A stretch of 64,000 nucleotides of DNA from Colwellia demingiae (GTDB lineage Bacteria > Pseudomonadota > Gammaproteobacteria > Enterobacterales > Alteromonadaceae), in contig NZ_VOLT01000003.1 of the NCBI RefSeq assembly GCF_007954275.1, positions 496,001-560,000 on the forward strand. The letters run 5' to 3'. Shown here piece by piece: positions 52,581 to 59,147 of this stretch (positions within the stretch are counted from its first letter, which is position 1; each line of letters begins with the position of its first letter). Below the pieces are notes generated by a model. It saw only the letters and a program-made list of their open reading frames with translations, did no database searches and was not told where the DNA came from. Both the position numbers and the translations under genes were made by a program.

Positions 52581-53093
52581 CTAAATATTTTGTATTTCTT
52601 CGATAAGTGGTAAAGGGTGATCAATCGCTATTAATAAAACGACAGCATGTACTGAGATACCTTCTTTTCGTCCGGTATACCCTAGTTCCTCTGTCGTGGT
52701 GGCTTTAACATTAACTTGCTCAATCGTTGCTTTTAAGTCTTCACTTAAACACGTTCGCATCGCTACCAAGTGAGGTGCCATTTTGGGTGCTTGAGCTACA
52801 ATAGTAATATCAGCATTACCTAGTTGAAAGCCCTTGTTTGTCATTAACGAAACCACATGACGTAGTAGTATTCTGCTAGAGATGTTTTCATACTGCCCAT
52901 CGGTATCAGGAAAGTGGTTGCCAATATCCGCTAAGCATAACGCCCCTAAAATAGCATCACAAAGCGCATGAATTGCAACGTCGCCATCGGAATGTGCGAT
53001 AAACCCCTGGTCAAATGGTATTTCCACCCCACCGAGTACTAAAGGCCCTTCGCCACCAAATTTATGTACATCAAAACCATGACCTATACGCAT
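52581..53093 (-). CDS. ispF: 2-C-methyl-D-erythritol 2,4-cyclodiphosphate synthase
   Basis: A MEP-pathway ring-forming enzyme. 170 residues (E. coli 159), with zinc ligands D8 and H10 in [13 protein letters not shown], then [18 protein letters not shown] and the C-terminal [20 protein letters not shown]. The tail [14 protein letters not shown] is about ten residues longer than usual. AAGGAC ribosome site. It follows ispD across a 60-base gap filled by a short inverted-repeat element. Confidence 0.97.
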   Translation of the reverse strand: MRIGHGFDVHKFGGEGPLVLGGVEIPFDQGFIAHSDGDVAIHALCDAILGALCLADIGNHFPDTDGQYENISSRILLRHVVSLMTNKGFQLGNADITIVAQAPKMAPHLVAMRTCLSEDLKATIEQVNVKATTTEELGYTGRKEGISVHAVVLLIAIDHPLPLIEEIQNI

Positions 53094-53113
53094 TTTGTTG
53101 TCCTTTTATCTAG

Positions 53114-53166
53114 TTATACCAATCAAATTAACTAAGTGATCTATTTAAATAGTCTAATTGGTATTA
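53114..53166. repeat. Short ATACCAAT inverted-repeat element, overlapping the ispD 3' end
   Basis: Ends TTATACCAAT and ATTGGTATTA are inverted, with an inner AT-rich part (CTATTTAAATAG, itself a palindrome). The ends are the same as those of the element at 9149-9312. The right end runs into ispD: its last four codons and TAG stop lie in the repeat arm. Confidence 0.7.
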
Positions 53167-53885
53167 TTCGTTTGCTTATTTAAATAAAATTCAGCTAGTG
53201 CTAAATCATTAGGGTGAGTTATTTTTATATTTTCACTACTTGCTGAAACTAACAAACTGGGTAAGTTCGCATATTCAATAGCTGACGCTTCATCTGTTAT
53301 TTTCAAACTATTTTCCAGCGCTTTCTCTATGGCAAGCGTTAACTCATCTGTCTTATACATCTGTGGTGTCAAGGCATGCCATAATTGTTCTCGTTCAACA
53401 GTACGCTCGATAATACTGCTATCACCTTCAGCATTCTCTTTAGAGGGTATGCCACGTTTCATGGTATCTCTAACAGGTGTGGCTAATATACCGCCGTAAT
53501 CATTGCTTAAACATTGAGTAATTAACTTATCGATATCTTCATGGCTAACACAAGGGCGCGCCGCATCATGTACTAATACCCAAGGGTATTTATCCCTATC
53601 GACAGCTTTTAAGCCATTGAGTACTGAATCAACTCGTTCACTACCCCCGTTTACACGAATGATGTCTTTATGATGTGCTAATTGAGATTCCGCAAAGTAT
53701 TGGTCATCGGTCCCTAAAGCAACAATAACTTGGCTAATTAAAGGGTGATTTAACAATCTCATCACTGTATGCGACAAAATTGTTTCATTATTGATGCGAA
53801 GGTATTGTTTTGGACAATTTGCCTGCATACGTTTACCCACACCTGCAGCGGGAACAATAGCAATAAACTTTAGTGCTGACGCCAT
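53154..53885 (-). CDS. ispD: 2-C-methyl-D-erythritol 4-phosphate cytidylyltransferase
   Basis: A MEP-pathway enzyme joining CTP to methylerythritol phosphate. 243 residues (E. coli 236). Nucleotide-binding VPAAGVGKRM, then PKQYLRI, SHTVMRLL, VHDAARPCVSHEDI and ATPVRDTMKR, in family order. The C-terminal residues NNTN and the TAG stop are encoded by a repeat arm. Between ftsB and ispF as usual. Confidence 0.97.
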   Translation of the reverse strand: MASALKFIAIVPAAGVGKRMQANCPKQYLRINNETILSHTVMRLLNHPLISQVIVALGTDDQYFAESQLAHHKDIIRVNGGSERVDSVLNGLKAVDRDKYPWVLVHDAARPCVSHEDIDKLITQCLSNDYGGILATPVRDTMKRGIPSKENAEGDSSIIERTVEREQLWHALTPQMYKTDELTLAIEKALENSLKITDEASAIEYANLPSLLVSASSENIKITHPNDLALAEFYLNKQTNNTN

Positions 53886-53908
53886 TAAGAAGCTACCTTG
53901 CTATTCAT

Positions 53909-54208
53909 CTAATTATTTACGTTACGAGTGTTATTTTCTTTGGGGATAAGTCGAAAGAATGTTTCATTTTCTTTTATCATACCTAACTCATTTCGAGCAC
54001 GTTCTTCAATCGCTTCAAGTCCTAATTTTAAATCATCAGTGTCAGCAAAAAGTAATTTATTGCGTTGTTGTAATTTTTCATTGGCGCTCTGCTGGCGAAC
54101 AACATTTTCTTTCAGGACAAGATAATCAGGCACACTATTTTTACCAAACCAAAGTCGGTATTGAAGTAATACTAATAATATCAGCAAAATAGCTGTGAAT
54201 ACGCGCAT
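53909..54208 (-). CDS. ftsB: Cell division protein FtsB
   Basis: A bitopic divisome protein that binds FtsL and FtsQ and helps switch on septal wall synthesis. 99 residues (E. coli 103). Membrane segment 3-20, the junction [13 protein letters not shown], a coiled coil about 28-65 rich in Gln/Asn/Lys, and [21 protein letters not shown]. It stands directly upstream of ispD. The enolase gene usual before ftsB is not there; an unknown gene takes its place. Confidence 0.95.
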   Translation of the reverse strand: MRVFTAILLILLVLLQYRLWFGKNSVPDYLVLKENVVRQQSANEKLQQRNKLLFADTDDLKLGLEAIEERARNELGMIKENETFFRLIPKENNTRNVNN

Positions 54209-54277
54209 GACAACCTAAATAAAGTGTATAGAAAAATACGAGATTATTACCGTTATTATACCTATCTACGGGCAGAG

Positions 54278-54928
54278 TTAAATAGCTAACGGTTTTTTGA
54301 AGTTTTTCCAATTAATAGAGCAAGATAGTAACAATTCTCTCAACGTTGGAATAATAGGAAGTTGTTTATTATTGCCTTGCCAGCAATGCCCAGAACAAGC
54401 TGAAGTCATTATTTTTTTATTGGGTTTAAGCAGGCGCTTATTTGCCTCCTGATCTTTATTCATTAATTGATCAGCGGCTAATGAAAACCAACCCCCAACA
54501 TTTGTTCGTATTCTCTGCTTATCAAGATCGATCCGATCAATGCAATCAATTATAATATGATCAGCTAACAACACAGGTACAGCAAGTCCGACGTAAATAT
54601 CTTTTTGCAAGTACCAGTTAATTGTATTCGCACACTCTTGCTCAGTTTCTTGTCCAGTTAAAGGCATTTGTTTACCTTGTTTAGCTGACCAACTGGCATT
54701 TTGAGTATCTAGCAGCAGTGGCGAGTGCCCTTGTGCGATAACCGTTACCATAGCATGAGCCGTACGAGTTATATAATAAGACAAACTTTCTAAGCGTGCT
54801 TGTACCGACTGCGCACTTGAAAAATCGCCCTTGGCAATAATACTAATTTCTCGCTGATAAAGGCCGTTGCAAAGCTCTGCAAAATCCCCTGTCTCAGTGT
54901 GTAGTTGCCAAAGGCTAGATTGCGACAT
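54278..54928 (-). CDS. Hypothetical protein (216 aa)
   Basis: I do not recognise this family. The protein looks soluble, has no signal peptide, and the composition is that of a normal gene (AGGAATT ribosome site before the ATG). Visible points: HAMVTVIAQGHSPLLLDTQNASW in the first half, VGLAVPVLLADHIIIDCIDRIDLDKQRIRTNVGGWFSLAADQLM, and a Cys/His cluster SACSGHCW near residue 183 that could bind metal. It starts 42 bases after the interrupted KAS III gene and ends 69 bases before ftsB, so it may share a transcript with either. Confidence 0.75.
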   Translation of the reverse strand: MSQSSLWQLHTETGDFAELCNGLYQREISIIAKGDFSSAQSVQARLESLSYYITRTAHAMVTVIAQGHSPLLLDTQNASWSAKQGKQMPLTGQETEQECANTINWYLQKDIYVGLAVPVLLADHIIIDCIDRIDLDKQRIRTNVGGWFSLAADQLMNKDQEANKRLLKPNKKIMTSACSGHCWQGNNKQLPIIPTLRELLLSCSINWKNFKKPLAI

Positions 54929-54970
54929 AATTCCTACCCTATATAAATTCTACTTTACATAAGTTTTACT

Positions 54971-56089
54971 TTAGACATATTCCAACAATAAACAGCATGC
55001 TGAGTATCCCGCACCAAAAGAGCACAATACACTCTTATCTCCAGTGGATAGGTCTTGCTTATTCTTGTGTAAAGCAATAATACAGCCTGCTGAACTAGTG
55101 TTTGCATACTCATCTAATATAATGGGAGCTTCACTACTGCTTGGTTCTCTTCCAAGTACTTTTTTACCGATAAAGTTATTCATATTAATATTTGCTTGAT
55201 GTAAATATAATCGCTTAATATCATCAGCACCTAGACCCATTTTTGCCATTTCACTGGTAATTAAAGTAGATACCATAGGCAAAACTTCTTTAAACACTTT
55301 TCGTCCTTGCTGGATAAAGAACTTATCATCATGATCCACATTTTCTGGACTACAATTATTCATATAACCAATATTACTACGAATATTATTAGAAAAGCTG
55401 GTCATTGGTTTTTCACTGATGATTTTAAAAACATGCTAAGCATTAGCTGTACTTTCATCTTCGATGATAGAAGCCGTTGCTACATCGCCAAAAATAAAAT
55501 GACTATCCCTATCTCGGTAATTAATTTGTGGCGATAATATTTCAGGGTTAATTACCAACACTGTTTTTGCTGTGCCGCTACGAATGGCATTTGCCGCATT
55601 GATAATACCAAAAGTGGCCGCCGAACAAGCGACCAACATATCGAATCCCCAACCGCCACAGCCAAGGGCATTTTGGATTTCAATCGCCATGGCCGGGTAC
55701 GAACGCTGGGTGTAAGCACAAGCAACAATAATAAGGTCAATATCAGCTGGTGTTTTATTGGCAGCTAACATTGCTTCCTTAGCTGCTGCAACACCTATCT
55801 CTGCCTGCATAGATAGTTGGTCATTATCACGTTCAGTATAACGTGGCGACATAATGTCGACATTTAAAATGCTCTCCTTCTCCATGACATAACGGCTTTT
55901 TATGCCCGAAGCTTTTTCGATAAAACTACTGTCTGAAGGAGATAACGCGACTATCTTACCTTCTTCAATCTCCTGACTATGAGTAAGATTAAATTTTTCT
56001 ACGTATTGGTTAAAACAGTGTACTAATTCATCATTTGAGATGCTCTGGGTTGGCGTGTACAACCCAGTTCCACTAATCACTACAGCCAT
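54971..56089 (-). pseudogene. 3-oxoacyl-ACP synthase III-like gene interrupted by an in-frame TAG
   Basis: A FabH-like condensing enzyme joins acetyl- or acyl-CoA to malonyl-ACP. From ATG 56089 (AAGAGA upstream) the frame runs 217 residues, meets TAG (55438-55436), and continues in the same frame for 154 more, giving a normal 372-codon gene. The catalytic Cys (C155 in LVACSAATFG), His (H297 in LHQANIN) and Asn (N330 in EYANTSSAG) are split by the stop but intact. One change, CAG to TAG, would explain it. Either a very young pseudogene, a suppressed stop or a base error; the fragments alone should be inactive. Confidence 0.85.
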
Positions 56090-56158
56090 AATAGGTCTCT
56101 TAAAATAAAGGGTAAATGTCATTGTATTTATGTGACAACGACGTACTCAAAGCAAGTA

Positions 56159-56174
56159 TACTGGTATGACCATA
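56159..56174 (-). promoter_or_regulatory. FadR-like operator upstream of the KAS III gene
   Basis: The sequence TACTGGTATGACCATA contains TGGTnnGACCA, the core of FadR sites, about 70 bases before the ATG. On the minus strand it overlaps a TATACT -10 candidate, so binding would affect transcription. The assignment is by motif only. Confidence 0.45.
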
Positions 56175-56327
56175 CAATTACCACAAACTCAAATAATGTC
56201 GTAAAGCTATCAAAAACCTGACTCTACTTGCCTGTTTATAATACTAATACTACACCACAACACCATCGTTACAATTTTTATTTAACAGTGACGTTCACTA
56301 CTCTGTGATGACTATCAGGTTAAAATT

Positions 56328-57347
56328 TTAACGCTCAGTATTCCAGCTAAATAAATAAGCCCCTAAGACCAAAAAGACACTACTCATCAGCAGTAATATA
56401 TTAACATGAAAACTAATATCACTAAGCGTGGCTCCTTCTGTAATAACAGCCCTTGCGCCAGCAACTAAGTGAGTTAGAGGCATAAAGTCTGCCAATGTTT
56501 TTAACGCATCAGGCGCTCCCTCTAAACTAAACCAAACGCCTGAAAGCATCATCATAGGCCATGAAGTTAAATTCAATAGGCCGCCAATAAGCTCTTCGCT
56601 TTTACTACGACTTGCTACAAGTAGCCCTAGACTAATTAAACAAACAGCACCTAATGCTCCGATAATGAATAGATCAATATAACTCCCTAACATAAAGAAG
56701 TCGAAAAATAGATTACAGCCACTATAAACAACCGTTGACATAAACATAACAATAAATAGCCGTGATAATAATTGCGCAGAAATAAATTCAAATGAGGATA
56801 ATGGTGTTGCTTTTAAACGTTTTAACACTGAGTTTTTTCTATATCGCACGATGACATAACCCACGCCAAATAGGCAACTGAACATCATATTCATGCCCAA
56901 GATTCCCGGCAGTACCCAATCAACATACCGGATGTTCTTGCCACTGCTTTGTAGACGCGTAAAACCTGATTGTTGACCGAGGAATATTTTTTCAATTAAG
57001 TAACTTTTTGATGACTCTTCATTTACCCAATAACGCTTAGCATCATAGTCAACTAACAAATCGAGACTGTGCCGGCTAAGCTTTGCTTTCGCTAAAACAA
57101 GATCGCTATAATCAATAAAATCAATAAAACGTAACTGAGTAAGTGTTGTTTTGGCAGCACTTTCATTTTGCTCTTGTGCAACGATCAATCCCACTTTATA
57201 GGCTGAACGCCCATCTCCAGAAAAGATAAATGAAAAACCGACTAATAATAAAACGGGAAAAAATAAGTTCCAGCCAAGCGCTGACCTATCACGGAAAAAC
57301 TCAATATTTCGTGCTTTAAAAACTGCAAAAAAACGTTTCAAATTCAT
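56328..57347 (-). CDS. ABC-2 type transporter permease
   Basis: The membrane half of an ABC exporter. 339 residues: one segment near 25-42, a long extracytoplasmic loop (about 45-150), then five segments, the ABC-2 layout with VDWVLPGILGMNMMFSCLFGVG and WPMMMLSGVWFSLEGAP. It lies 33 bases after its ATPase gene. Related systems export drugs, polysaccharide or lipids; the substrate cannot be told from the sequence. Some AT-rich neighbours and a MITE upstream hint that the pair is accessory. Confidence 0.88.
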   Translation of the reverse strand: MNLKRFFAVFKARNIEFFRDRSALGWNLFFPVLLLVGFSFIFSGDGRSAYKVGLIVAQEQNESAAKTTLTQLRFIDFIDYSDLVLAKAKLSRHSLDLLVDYDAKRYWVNEESSKSYLIEKIFLGQQSGFTRLQSSGKNIRYVDWVLPGILGMNMMFSCLFGVGYVIVRYRKNSVLKRLKATPLSSFEFISAQLLSRLFIVMFMSTVVYSGCNLFFDFFMLGSYIDLFIIGALGAVCLISLGLLVASRSKSEELIGGLLNLTSWPMMMLSGVWFSLEGAPDALKTLADFMPLTHLVAGARAVITEGATLSDISFHVNILLLMSSVFLVLGAYLFSWNTER

Positions 57348-57380
57348 TTTTTTTCCTAAAATATAAGGGTACGGCTAAAG

Positions 57381-58262
57381 TTATGCCTGTAATGAATGGC
57401 CTGTTAACTTCAAAAACAAGTCATCAAGGTTAGCTGACTTGACATGTAAGCCATCAAGAGAAACATTATGCCTCATCAACAGCGATAACGTTTGTTCAAC
57501 ATTCTTACTGGTAATTTCAATAAGATTAGCTAATTCATTCCAACCATGCTCTTTTACCAGCTCCTTTGAGACCTGTGCCTGAGGTAAGTAGATAAAAACA
57601 TCTTCAAAATGTTTAGCTAATAGCTCATGTGGGGTACCCGCTTCAATTATTCGCCCTTGATCCATGATGACAATATCATCACAAAGCTGCTCTGCTTCAT
57701 CCATATAGTGAGTGGTCAAAATAACAGTTTTATTTTGCGCTTTAATATTTGTAATTAACTGCCAAAAATTTCGACGGGCATGAGGATCTAATCCTGTTGT
57801 TGGTTCATCAAGAAAGATAATTTGAGGATCATTTATCAAGGCTAAAGCGAGTAATAATCGCTGCCTTTGCCCCCCTGACAACAAACGATTATCACGGTCT
57901 AAGAACGCACTTAAATCACACAGTTCGATTAATTGCGCTTGTGGTAAAGTGTTTTGATAAAAAGAGGCAAATAAACTGAGAGTTTCTTTAACGGTTAAAA
58001 AATCTTGTAAAGCGGTATGTTGAAACTGAATGCCTATTTGCTGAGATATTTGACTATCAACACGCTGGCCTTGATAAAGCACATGTCCTGAAGAGGCACT
58101 TATAATGCCTTCCATTATTTCAATAGTCGTCGTTTTTCCAGCACCATTAGGCCCGAGTAAACCAAAACAATGACCTTGTTGAACGTCGAAACTCACGTTA
58201 TCAACTGCACAGACATCTTTATATTGCTTACAAAGTGACTGTACGCTTACTGCTGCGTTCAT
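57381..58262 (-). CDS. ABC transporter ATP-binding protein
   Basis: The motor half of the ABC-2 exporter. ATG 58262 (GGGA ten bases upstream) gives 293 residues; an ATG 24 bases earlier is possible. Walker A GPNGAGKTTT at 37-46, Q-loop IQFQHTALQDFLTV, signature LLSGGQRQRLL, Walker B IIFLDEPTTGLD and H-loop LTTHYMDEAEQL. The C-terminal part resembles CcmA/NodI-type drug or lipid exporters. Its start lies only 25 bases from a 265-bp MITE that must form its promoter region. Confidence 0.92.
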   Translation of the reverse strand: MNAAVSVQSLCKQYKDVCAVDNVSFDVQQGHCFGLLGPNGAGKTTTIEIMEGIISASSGHVLYQGQRVDSQISQQIGIQFQHTALQDFLTVKETLSLFASFYQNTLPQAQLIELCDLSAFLDRDNRLLSGGQRQRLLLALALINDPQIIFLDEPTTGLDPHARRNFWQLITNIKAQNKTVILTTHYMDEAEQLCDDIVIMDQGRIIEAGTPHELLAKHFEDVFIYLPQAQVSKELVKEHGWNELANLIEITSKNVEQTLSLLMRHNVSLDGLHVKSANLDDLFLKLTGHSLQA

Positions 58263-58287
58263 ATATTCATTCCCTTTTTTCAACATC

Positions 58288-58552
58288 TATACCCGTTATC
58301 AATCAAGATACAGGTTTCAGAGTGCTTGAGCAATTTCAATACAAGGCGCACTTTTGTAGTAATGGTCATTCCCTTACCAAAAAGTGAAACGACGTAGTGG
58401 TGCTGCTCAAGCGCTTCTTCGATGGGGCTAAAAACGATTTAAGTTGCGTTATTCATTTGAACAATGGAATAACCATTGTCTAAAATAAATGCCTTACCTA
58501 AATCGTTTTCAGCTACCACTGAAACCCTGCACTTTGAATGATAGCGGGTATA
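58288..58552. mobile_element. 265-bp MITE with 33-bp terminal inverted repeats
   Basis: The left end (58288-58320, starting TATACCCGTTATCA) and right end (58519-58552, its complement starting TATACCCGCTATCA) match at most positions over about 33 bases, through TCAA, CAGG and TTTCAG. The interior has no gene but nested inverted pairs: TGCTTGAGCA/TGCTCAAGC, CACTTTT/AAAAAGTG, AAAACGATTTAAG/CCTAAATCGTTTT, and ACAATGG/CCATTGT at the centre. A TATA doublet at the ends fits a TA target. Transposase must come from elsewhere. Confidence 0.8.
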
Positions 58553-58625
58553 TACCCAGTGTACTGATTAATAGCGATAAGTAATACTAAATAACATTTA
58601 CTATCAATAACTTTACCAAAAACAA

Positions 58626-58648
58626 CAAATGATAATAATTATCATTTG
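58626..58648 (+). promoter_or_regulatory. Fur box
   Basis: A perfect palindrome of 11-base arms around one base: CAAATGATAAT, A, ATTATCATTTG. It contains the exact 7-1-7 Fur motif TGATAAT-N-ATTATCA. It lies 49 bases before the first small gene and should repress the pair when iron is plentiful. Confidence 0.9.
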
Positions 58649-58696
58649 CATCTATAGGGTTCTTTGTTTATGCTTAGTAAAACAAGGGGAGAAAAT

Positions 58697-58903
58697 ATGG
58701 CCACTATTACCACTAACAAAATTGACAAAGTACAAGTTGAGATTTCTAGCAACCTACTTTCTCATTTACTCAATTCAGGTTTATTACATTGCGGTGATTG
58801 CAAATGTTTAAATGCCAATGCTAAAACAGTCATTTGGCATAACTTACTTGCAAGTAGCACCAGCAGTGACGCTCTCGATGGAGAAGAAGTTTTATGTGCT
58901 TAA
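58697..58903 (+). CDS. Small Fur-controlled protein with CGDCKC motif (68 aa)
   Basis: A 68-residue protein with no family I can name. It starts at ATG 58697 after the strong site GGGGAG. It has a helix-like first half (VQVEISSNLLSHLLNSGLL) and then HCGDCKCLNANAKTVIWHNLL: one His and three Cys (HCxxCxC) that could bind iron, zinc or a cluster. No signal peptide. It overlaps the next gene by 10 bases and sits behind a perfect Fur box, so a role in low-iron physiology is inferred. Confidence 0.72.
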   Translation: MATITTNKIDKVQVEISSNLLSHLLNSGLLHCGDCKCLNANAKTVIWHNLLASSTSSDALDGEEVLCA

Positions 58904-59124
58904 CTGCTTCAAATGAATTTACTCATATGGAAAGCTGGCTAGTTATGTTACTTACCACCTATAACAACAACCCAAGTAGCGGTTTAGCAAAAACGATTAG
59001 CTTTTATCTAACTAAATTGCTGCGCCATGATGACATAAGTTTTAGTGGTAACAAACGCTGTGAATATCTTGCTATGCAACGATTTTGGCAATGGCATGCA
59101 GGAATACAGAAGCCAGTTAACTGA
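58894..59124 (+). CDS. Small protein, second gene of the Fur-controlled pair (76 aa)
   Basis: Unknown family. The 76-residue product begins MCLTASNEFTHMESWLVMLLTTYNNN, possibly an amphipathic helix rather than a membrane span, and ends rich in Trp/His (MQRFWQWHAGIQ). The ATG lies inside the end of the upstream gene, so translation is coupled. It is convergent with tmcA, with a hairpin between them. Its job is not known; the pairing with a Cys-rich partner under Fur suggests iron handling. Confidence 0.7.
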   Translation: MCLTASNEFTHMESWLVMLLTTYNNNPSSGLAKTISFYLTKLLRHDDISFSGNKRCEYLAMQRFWQWHAGIQKPVN

Positions 59125-59130
59125 ATGAAT

Positions 59131-59147
59131 GGGCATAGTTAATGCCC
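59131..59147. terminator. Hairpin between the Fur-controlled pair and tmcA
   Basis: Stem GGGCAT/ATGCCC with a five-base loop lies between the stops of the converging genes. On the plus strand TTAGTTAATTT follows, only fairly T-rich. It is a weak bidirectional terminator candidate. Confidence 0.45.

Noticed and set aside
54971..56089. A frameshift, or two separate genes, in the KAS III region
   Set aside because: Both parts are in the same frame with just a TAG and ten sense codons between them, so a nonsense change explains it. The second part has no ribosome site and lacks the catalytic Cys.
58629..58811. A 60-codon frame starting in the Fur box
   Set aside because: It begins inside the operator, is out of frame with the better-supported gene at 58697, and has no ribosome site.
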